Source: Flavobacteriales bacterium (GTDB lineage Bacteria > Bacteroidota > Bacteroidia > Flavobacteriales > Flavobacteriaceae). From it: a stretch of 6,850 nt of DNA. Positions 1-4,566 of the stretch are shown here, in pieces. The notes under the pieces were generated by a model. It had not been told where the DNA came from. It did not search any database and saw only the letters and a program-made list of their open reading frames with translations. The stretch's first letter is position 1. The number at the start of each line of letters is the position of its first letter. The stretch lies in NCBI GenBank assembly GCA_011525065.1, contig WTIY01000144.1:1-6850 (forward strand). Reading direction: 5' to 3'. The translations under genes were made by a program, and so were the position numbers.

Positions 1-578
1 AAGCCATTAAAGGCATCTCTGGAGCGCAGTACAAGTCTTACGCCTCAAGAGCTGAGGCCCAGCGCGCGCTCGACGGCTCCTACAAAGCAGCCGTTGAAGC
101 CGGTAAAAAACAAAGTGACCGTAGCCGGGGCAAATCTCAGTTAAGCAGCGCCGAGCGCGCCCGTATTGGGGAGCCCAATCTCTATTCTATTGCTGTGGAT
201 GCGGCCTCATCCGGCAATCCTGGGCGCATGGAATACCGCGGGGTAGACACTCAGACCGGTAAGGTGCTCGTTCACAAAGGCCCTTTTGAGCGTGGCACCA
301 ATAATATTGGGGAGTTTTTAGCCCTAGTCCACGGCTTGGCCCATCTTAAAAAAGAAGGCAATGATCGCATTATTTACAGTGATAGTCGCATCGCCATGGG
401 CTGGGTGCGCAAAAAAAAATGTGGCACCAAACTGGCGCCACATTCTTCGAATAAAATTTTATTTGAGCTCATCGCTCGAGCCGAATCTTGGCTTAAAGAC
501 AACACTTACAAAACACCCATAGTCAAATGGGAAACCAAGGCCTGGGGTGAAATCCCCGCAGATTTTGGTCGGAAATAA
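1..578 (+). CDS. rnhA: Ribonuclease H with N-terminal viroplasmin domain (5' partial)
   Basis: Cleaves the RNA strand of RNA:DNA hybrids in the cytoplasm (R-loops, primers). The frame is open from position 3, so the gene starts before the window; 191 codons are visible and roughly 20 N-terminal residues seem to be missing. The first codons (GISGAQYKSYASRAEA) match the end of a viroplasmin/caulimovirus-VI domain, a hybrid-binding module known from eukaryotic RNase H1 and many Bacteroidota RNases H. After a linker rich in Lys, Arg and Ser comes the RNase H fold. Its four acidic catalytic residues are visible: Asp in VDAASSGNPG (codon 198-200), Glu in GEFLAL (312-314), Asp in YSDSRIAMGW (381-383), and Asp in the terminal PADFGRK (561-563). 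The GTG at 195 encodes the internal Val just before the first catalytic Asp and is not a start. It ends at TAA 576-578. A run of nine A (411-419), followed directly by a hairpin, encodes a Lys-Lys-Lys stretch. The family call is secure; the symbol is by homology. Confidence 0.93.
   Translation, partial: AIKGISGAQYKSYASRAEAQRALDGSYKAAVEAGKKQSDRSRGKSQLSSAERARIGEPNLYSIAVDAASSGNPGRMEYRGVDTQTGKVLVHKGPFERGTNNIGEFLALVHGLAHLKKEGNDRIIYSDSRIAMGWVRKKKCGTKLAPHSSNKILFELIARAESWLKDNTYKTPIVKWETKAWGEIPADFGRK
411..444 (-). terminator. Terminator-like hairpin antisense to the RNase H gene
   Basis: AATGTGGC (418-425) pairs perfectly with GCCACATT (437-444). Inside it CCA (427-429) pairs with TGG (433-435) around an AAC loop, with one mismatch between the two helices. 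Read on the minus strand, this stem is followed directly by nine T (complement of A 411-419), the layout of an intrinsic terminator. It lies inside the RNase H coding sequence, and no minus-strand gene is seen upstream of it, so its use is unproven. The A run itself encodes Lys residues that I expect to be conserved in the protein. Confidence 0.35.
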
Positions 579-670
579 TTAGTCGCAGTTTACGTCAATT
601 CGCGTTGAAAACCTCAAAGGAAAGTGCTTTTTAAATAGCACGTCGGCTTCCATTCTAATTTCGTAGAAGC

Positions 671-678
671 TATATTTG
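671..678 (+). promoter_or_regulatory. Candidate Bacteroidota -7 element (distal)
   Basis: TATATTTG matches the Bacteroidota -7 consensus TAnnTTTG exactly. No TTG is found at the expected distance upstream, so the -33 half is missing. If used, it would give the kinase mRNA a leader of roughly 115 nt that includes the dyads at 701-758. The 10-mer GCTATATTTG (669-678) recurs at 3714-3723. Confidence 0.3.
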
Positions 679-773
679 TTGCACATGGTGCCTGTTGTCA
701 AGTATCATTCATAGATACTATGATCTTATATCAAAGCCTCTTAATCATATGAATGATTTCCGGAAGAAATGAT

Positions 774-781
774 TATTTTTG
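774..781 (+). promoter_or_regulatory. Candidate Bacteroidota -7 element (proximal, kinase-purF operon)
   Basis: TATTTTTG matches TAnnTTTG exactly and lies 19 nt before the kinase ATG, implying a short leader of about a dozen bases. Only ATG (753-755) stands at a suitable -33 distance (18-nt spacer), one mismatch from TTG. It is a better-placed candidate than the one at 671, but still unproven. Confidence 0.35.
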
Positions 782-800
782 TCCACGCTAACCTAAGCTG

Positions 801-1724
801 ATGAGTCAACTCGTAATTGTGGGCACTGTTGCCTTCGACGCCATTGAAACCCCTTTTGGGAAAACCGATAAAATTTTGGGTGGGGCAGCGACGTTCATTG
901 GCTTAGCTGCCGCGAATTATCATGTAGACGGTTCCATTGTCTCCGTGGTTGGTGGTGATTTTCCGCAATCTTATCTCGATCTTTTGGCCGATAAAGGCAT
1001 GGACTGTAAGGGCATTGAGGTCGTTAAAGACGGTAAAACCTTCTTCTGGGCTGGAAAATACCACAACGACATGAATTCGCGGGACACCCTGGTGACTGAA
1101 CTCAATGTTTTGGCAGATTTTCAGCCTGTTGTACCAGAAAACTATCGCGATGCTGAAGTGGTCCTTTTGGGCAACCTTCATCCCGATGTGCAGATGAGTG
1201 TGGTCGACCAAATGACCGCGCCCAAGCTTGTGATCCTGGATACCATGAACTTTTGGATGGAACACACCTGGGACGCTTTAATCCAAGTTTTGGTTAAAGT
1301 GGACGTCATCTCCATCAATGACGAAGAAGCTAGACAACTCTCAGGGGAGTATTCTTTGGTCCGCGCTGCCAAAAAAATACAAACCATGGGCCCCAAGTAC
1401 GTCATTATAAAAAAGGGAGAGCACGGCGCTCTACTCTTCCATAAAGAAGAGGTGTTTTTTGCACCGGCCTTGCCGCTTGAGGAGGTTTTTGATCCTACTG
1501 GTGCCGGAGATACTTTTGCTGGTGGATTTGCGGGTTATTTAACTCAAACCGAGGATTACAGTTTTGAAAACATGAAAAAAGCCATTGTACACGGATCGGC
1601 TTTAGCGTCTTTCTGCGTCGAAAAATTTGGTACAGAGCGCTTGCAAACCCTCAAAAGAGATGAATTATACAGCCGATTGCAACAATTCAAACAATTGACC
1701 CAATTTGATATTGAACTCCATTAA
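801..1724 (+). CDS. PfkB/ribokinase-family carbohydrate or nucleoside kinase
   Basis: A cytoplasmic ATP-dependent kinase of the PfkB family; the substrate (a sugar or nucleoside hydroxymethyl group) cannot be read from the sequence. The 307 residues are the usual family length. Visible landmarks in order: VGTVAFD with Asp13, the position that usually contacts the substrate; the Gly27-Gly28 hinge in LGGAATF; NDEE (Asn173-Glu176), the NxxE motif linked to Mg/phosphate; VIIKKGEHG (201-209), the nucleotide-side strand; and signature 2, DPTGAGDTFAGGF from residue 231, with catalytic base Asp237 and the anion-hole glycines. No signal peptide or membrane segment is seen. The ATG at 801 is chosen because the first beta strand (QLVIVGT) begins immediately after it; there is no clear Shine-Dalgarno sequence, as is usual in Bacteroidota. 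The PurF-like gene starts 14 nt after its stop, so the two are very probably co-transcribed. This suggests a ribose, ribose-like or nucleoside substrate feeding PRPP/purine metabolism, which is inference only. Confidence 0.92.
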   Translation: MSQLVIVGTVAFDAIETPFGKTDKILGGAATFIGLAAANYHVDGSIVSVVGGDFPQSYLDLLADKGMDCKGIEVVKDGKTFFWAGKYHNDMNSRDTLVTELNVLADFQPVVPENYRDAEVVLLGNLHPDVQMSVVDQMTAPKLVILDTMNFWMEHTWDALIQVLVKVDVISINDEEARQLSGEYSLVRAAKKIQTMGPKYVIIKKGEHGALLFHKEEVFFAPALPLEEVFDPTGAGDTFAGGFAGYLTQTEDYSFENMKKAIVHGSALASFCVEKFGTERLQTLKRDELYSRLQQFKQLTQFDIELH

Positions 1725-1738
1725 GTCCATAAAAACCG

Positions 1739-3643
1739 ATGAGTGATCCGTTAAAGCACGAATGTGGCATTGCCCTAGTCCGATTAAAAAAGCCCCTGAG
1801 CTTTTACAAGGAAAAATACGGGTCGTCTTTTTACGGGATTAACAAGATGTACCTCATGATGGAGAAGCAGCACAATCGAGGTCAAGACGGTGCTGGCTTG
1901 GCGGGCATTAAACTCGACGTGGCACCAGGAGAGCGCTACATCAGTCGCATACGGTCCAACGCGGCACAACCTATTCAAGACATTTTTGGCCAAATCAACG
2001 CGCGAATCAATGATGAATTTGCTAAAGATGCGCAGCTCGCCCAGGACATCGATTCGCAAAAAAAGCGTATTCCTTATCTAAGTGAACTGCTTTTGGGTCA
2101 CGTGCGATACGGCACCTTTGGCGGCAACAGCATTGAAACGGTTCACCCGTTTTTACGACAAAACAACTGGATGCACCGCAACCTGATCATTGCGGGTAAT
2201 TTCAACATGACCAATACCAATGAGCTTTTTCAAAACCTCATTGAACTCGGCATGCACCCTAAAGAAAAGGCCGATACCATCACGGTGATGGAAAAAATCG
2301 GTCACTTTCTAGACGACGCCGTGCGCAAACTCTACAAACAGGCCAAAGCGCAAGGGCTGAATAAACAAGAAGCCTCCCCTTACATTGTGGAGCATTTGAA
2401 CCTGGAAAAAATCCTCAAAAAAGCCGCCAAGCATTGGGACGGCGGTTATGCCATGGCAGGCCTTTTAGGACATGGCGACGCTTTTGTCCTCAGAGATCCC
2501 GCAGGAATTCGTCCGGCCTATTACTTTGAAGATGATGAGGTCGTGGTGGTGGCCAGCGAACGACCGGTCATTCAAACGGTGTTTAACGTCGCTTTTGAGC
2601 AGGTTACAGAATTGACCCCTGGGCATGCCCTGATCATCAAAAAATCAGGGGAGACGGCTTTGCGTCAAATCCACCCACCGCTGGCGAGAAAGTCATGCTC
2701 TTTTGAGCGTATTTATTTCTCCAGGGGCAGTGATGCAGAGATCTACCAGGAGCGCAAAATGCTGGGGCGCTTGGTCATGCCAAAAGTGCTAGAAAGCATC
2801 CAACACGACATAAAAAACACGGTATTTTCCTTCATTCCTAATACCGCTGAAACCTCGTTTTACGGGATGATGGAGGCCGCTAATGACGAGCTCAACACTC
2901 AGAAAACCCAGCAGATATTAGCCCTAAAGGATTCACTGACTGCCGAATCTTTAGAGGCCATCCAAAACCAAAACATCCGTACCGAAAAACTGGCCATAAA
3001 GGACGTCAAGTTGCGCACCTTTATCACCGAGGACAGCAGTCGAGACGATCTGGTGGCCCATGTGTATGACATTACCTATGGCGTGGTTCAGCCACAAGAC
3101 AATTTGGTGATTATTGACGACAGTATTGTTAGAGGAACCACACTTAAAAAGAGTATTTTAAAAATGCTCGACCGGCTCAATCCCAAGAAAATTATCGTGG
3201 TGTCTTCGGCCCCGCAAATCCGATATCCGGATTGTTATGGCATAGACATGGCTCGACTGGAAAATTTAGTGGCCTTTAACGCGGCCATCGCCCTGCACAG
3301 AGAACGCGGCAATGACCAAATCGTAGAGCAAATTTACGCCAACTGTAAAAAGGCTCTTGAAGAGGCCGCTAAAGGACACCCGGTAGAGAATCATGTCAAA
3401 GCCCTTTACGCGCCTTTTAGCGATGAGGAAATCTCAGATAAAATTGCGCAGATCATCAGCACAGAAGACCTAAGCGCAGAGGTAAAGGTGATTTTTCAAT
3501 CCGTAGCGGATTTACATCGCGCCTGTCCAGATCACCTGGGCGACTGGTACTTCACCGGAGATTATCCCACTAAAGGAGGAGCCGTTGTGGTCAATAGAGC
3601 CTTTGTTCATTATTACGAAGGCAATCCTGAACGCGCCTATTAA
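1739..3643 (+). CDS. purF: Long, divergent amidophosphoribosyltransferase (PurF-like)
   Basis: Homologue of glutamine PRPP amidotransferase, which makes 5-phosphoribosylamine in the first step of purine synthesis. The N-terminal Ntn glutaminase begins MSDPLKHECGI: Cys9 would become the nucleophile after removal of eight residues. Arg123 in GHVRYG, the LRDPAGIRP segment (251-259) and SERP follow. The C-terminal phosphoribosyltransferase half has SRGSD (328-332), RTFI (from Arg426), the PRPP motif VIIDDSIVRGTT (457-468) and FTGDYPT (605-611). Oddities: 634 residues against about 470-510 for ordinary PurF, with extra sequence before GHVRYG and an insertion of about 30 residues around 380-415; the usual HNGN oxyanion segment reads GNFN (153-156); the usual PDSG reads PNTA (367-370). 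The Cys pair just before FTGxYP in iron-sulfur PurFs is absent, so no Fe-S cluster is expected. Bacteroidota commonly carry such a long form beside an ordinary PurF, so this may be a paralogue with a changed role. It is the second gene of the kinase operon. Confidence 0.88.
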   Translation: MSDPLKHECGIALVRLKKPLSFYKEKYGSSFYGINKMYLMMEKQHNRGQDGAGLAGIKLDVAPGERYISRIRSNAAQPIQDIFGQINARINDEFAKDAQLAQDIDSQKKRIPYLSELLLGHVRYGTFGGNSIETVHPFLRQNNWMHRNLIIAGNFNMTNTNELFQNLIELGMHPKEKADTITVMEKIGHFLDDAVRKLYKQAKAQGLNKQEASPYIVEHLNLEKILKKAAKHWDGGYAMAGLLGHGDAFVLRDPAGIRPAYYFEDDEVVVVASERPVIQTVFNVAFEQVTELTPGHALIIKKSGETALRQIHPPLARKSCSFERIYFSRGSDAEIYQERKMLGRLVMPKVLESIQHDIKNTVFSFIPNTAETSFYGMMEAANDELNTQKTQQILALKDSLTAESLEAIQNQNIRTEKLAIKDVKLRTFITEDSSRDDLVAHVYDITYGVVQPQDNLVIIDDSIVRGTTLKKSILKMLDRLNPKKIIVVSSAPQIRYPDCYGIDMARLENLVAFNAAIALHRERGNDQIVEQIYANCKKALEEAAKGHPVENHVKALYAPFSDEEISDKIAQIISTEDLSAEVKVIFQSVADLHRACPDHLGDWYFTGDYPTKGGAVVVNRAFVHYYEGNPERAY

Positions 3644-3715
3644 ACGCTTTATCGAGTATTTTTTTCGTTCAACGAAAAGTCAACCAGGGGCTGGCCTATT
3701 TAGATTTGGCTTGGC

Positions 3716-3802
3716 TATATTTGAACTCTACCATAAACATACGTAGGTTTAGTTCATGGTAAGATTTGGGGCAAAAAAGGTGGACTCTAGTCCACCTTTT
3801 TT
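3716..3802 (+). ncRNA. Possible short intergenic RNA (promoter-like element to terminator)
   Basis: TATATTTG at 3716-3723 matches the Bacteroidota -7 element. From about 3730 an imperfect hairpin follows: ACCATAAAC (3730-3738) pairs with GTTT (3747-3750) and ATGGT (3756-3760), leaving AGTTC bulged. AGTTC can alternatively pair with GAACT (3723-3727). The next structure is the terminator at 3779-3796 with a T run to 3802, so a transcript of about 70 nt is possible. There is no TTG at the -33 distance and no homology to a known RNA family that I recognise. The region may instead be the 3' UTR of the operon. Confidence 0.2.
3773..3802. terminator. Bidirectional intrinsic terminator
   Basis: A perfect 14-bp inverted repeat (3773-3786 with 3789-3802). 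The usable stem is GGTGGAC (3779-3785) and GTCCACC (3790-3796) around the loop TCTA, flanked by A6 on the left and T6 on the right. It therefore works as stem plus T run on both strands. It lies 26 nt past the dismutase stop, a standard distance, and about 130 nt past the PurF-like stop, so it serves the convergent genes from both sides. Confidence 0.9.
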
Positions 3803-3828
3803 ATTTTATCTAGATATGTCTTAAGCCC

Positions 3829-4437
3829 TTATTTCGCGGCCTGAAATCGAGCCGATACCTCAGCCCAGTTAATGACGTTAAAAAAGGCCGAGACATAATC
3901 AGGGCGTCTGTTTTGATAGTTCAAGTAATACGCGTGTTCCCAAACATCAAGCCCTAAAATTGGGGTGCCTCCACAACCAATGCCAGGCATTAGCGGGTTG
4001 TCTTGATTTGCTGTGGCACACACCTCTAGAGTTCCATCAGGCTGAACACAAAGCCAAGCCCATCCCGAGCCAAACTGGGTTTTAGCCGCTGTAGAGAAGG
4101 CCTCCTTAAACGCCTCAAAACTGCCAAAAGCACTGTCGATCGCCTCTGCTAAAGCCCCATCTGGGTTGCCGCCACCATCGGGGCCCATGACTTGCCAAAA
4201 CAAATCGTGGTTGTAATAACCCCCTCCATTATTTCGCAGGGCCTTATTGTTCATGTCACATGTTTTTAATATTGAAACAATATCCTGACCCTCTAGGTCT
4301 GTGCCAGAGATTGCTGCGTTTAACTTAGCGGTATAGCCAGCGTGGTGTTTTCCGTGATGTATTTCCATAGTACGGGCATCGATATGGGGTTCTAATGCAT
4401 CGTGCGCGTAGGACAAAGAAGGAAGTTCAAATGCCAT
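3829..4437 (-). CDS. sodA: Superoxide dismutase, Mn/Fe family (Mn-type signature)
   Basis: Converts superoxide to oxygen and hydrogen peroxide. The 202 residues are typical of the Fe/Mn family, and the absence of a signal peptide puts it in the cytoplasm. All four metal ligands are visible: His27 in EIHHGKHH, His77 in NHDLFW, and Asp164 and His168 in DVWEHAYY. The N-terminal alpha-hairpin domain spans roughly residues 1-90 and the alpha/beta domain the remainder. The second-shell features RNNGGGYYNH (68-77) and the Gln in NQDNPLMP (Gln145) follow the Mn pattern, where Fe enzymes usually have the active-site Gln near the second ligand. Cambialistic use of Fe or Mn, known in some Bacteroidota, cannot be excluded. 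The ATG (complement of 4435-4437) gives the standard MAFELPSLSYAHDALEPHID start. It is a single-gene unit with its own candidate promoter and terminator, divergent from the helicase gene. Confidence 0.97.
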   Translation of the reverse strand: MAFELPSLSYAHDALEPHIDARTMEIHHGKHHAGYTAKLNAAISGTDLEGQDIVSILKTCDMNNKALRNNGGGYYNHDLFWQVMGPDGGGNPDGALAEAIDSAFGSFEAFKEAFSTAAKTQFGSGWAWLCVQPDGTLEVCATANQDNPLMPGIGCGGTPILGLDVWEHAYYLNYQNRRPDYVSAFFNVINWAEVSARFQAAK

Positions 4438-4566
4438 AATTGTGGTGTTTTTAAGTTTTTATTTCTGGGCAAATTTAGCAATAAAATACCAGTAGCTCCT
4501 GGCGTTGAATTTGTAACTGTTTATGTGAGAATAGAAAATCTTAATGGTATCTTAGAGGCGCCCGTT
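4438..4566. other. Divergent intergenic region between dismutase and helicase genes
   Basis: These 129 nt must hold the promoters of both genes. The dismutase -7 candidate is clear. For the helicase only a one-mismatch element, TATCTTAG (4548-4555), is seen 11 nt before the ATG, and no TTG lies at a fitting distance. I see no strong operator-like palindrome. The helicase frame stays open upstream to the stop at 4393-4395, but this stretch does not resemble helicase sequence. Confidence 0.45.
4470..4477 (-). promoter_or_regulatory. Candidate -7 element for the superoxide dismutase gene
   Basis: On the minus strand this reads TAAATTTG, an exact TAnnTTTG match, 32 nt upstream of the dismutase ATG and followed by an A/T-rich leader. 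No TTG is found at the -33 spacing, so support rests on the -7 element and its position. Confidence 0.45.

Larger units (their letters stand above)
579..800. other. A/T-rich intergenic region before the kinase gene
   Basis: This 222-nt spacer contains no ORF of note. It holds several short dyads: GTGCT/AGCAC (624-628 with 637-641), AGTATC/GATACT (701-706 with 714-719) and AATCAT/ATGATT (743-748 with 753-758). It also has the palindrome TTCCGGAA (758-765) and a repeated AATGATT (752-758 and 768-774). None of the hairpins is followed by a T run, so there is no convincing terminator for the RNase H gene here. Two TAnnTTTG elements are listed separately. The dyads could be operator sites for the downstream operon, but this is only a suggestion. 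Confidence 0.5.
3644..3828. other. Convergent intergenic region
   Basis: This 185-nt stretch lies between the ends of the PurF-like gene and the dismutase gene. It contains a T7 run (3659-3665) overlapping a small dyad TTTTCGTT/AACGAAAA (3662-3669 with 3671-3678), which lacks the layout of an intrinsic terminator. It also holds a TATATTTG element (3716-3723), an imperfect hairpin (3730-3760) and the strong terminator at 3773-3802. No coding sequence is seen. Confidence 0.6.

Noticed and set aside
195..197. GTG as a possible start of the RNase H gene
   Set aside because: The frame is open back to the window edge and encodes recognisable viroplasmin-domain sequence; starting here would remove that domain and leave the catalytic Asp as residue 2.
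903..1405. Two minus-strand ORFs of 120 and 75 codons
   Set aside because: They lie fully inside the PfkB kinase gene, have no recognisable motif and are shadows of its coding sequence.
1784..2081. Short ORFs on both strands (91 and 63 codons)
   Set aside because: They overlap the N-terminal glutaminase domain of the PurF-like gene and show no family features.
3662..3678. Dyad TTTTCGTT/AACGAAAA just after the PurF-like stop as a terminator
   Set aside because: The stem is short and A/T-rich and is not followed by a T run on either strand; the strong terminator lies further on at 3773-3802.
4525..4527. GTG as an alternative helicase start
   Set aside because: In frame and open, but the added 14 residues do not resemble the family N-terminus, and ATG 4567 places Walker A at the expected distance.
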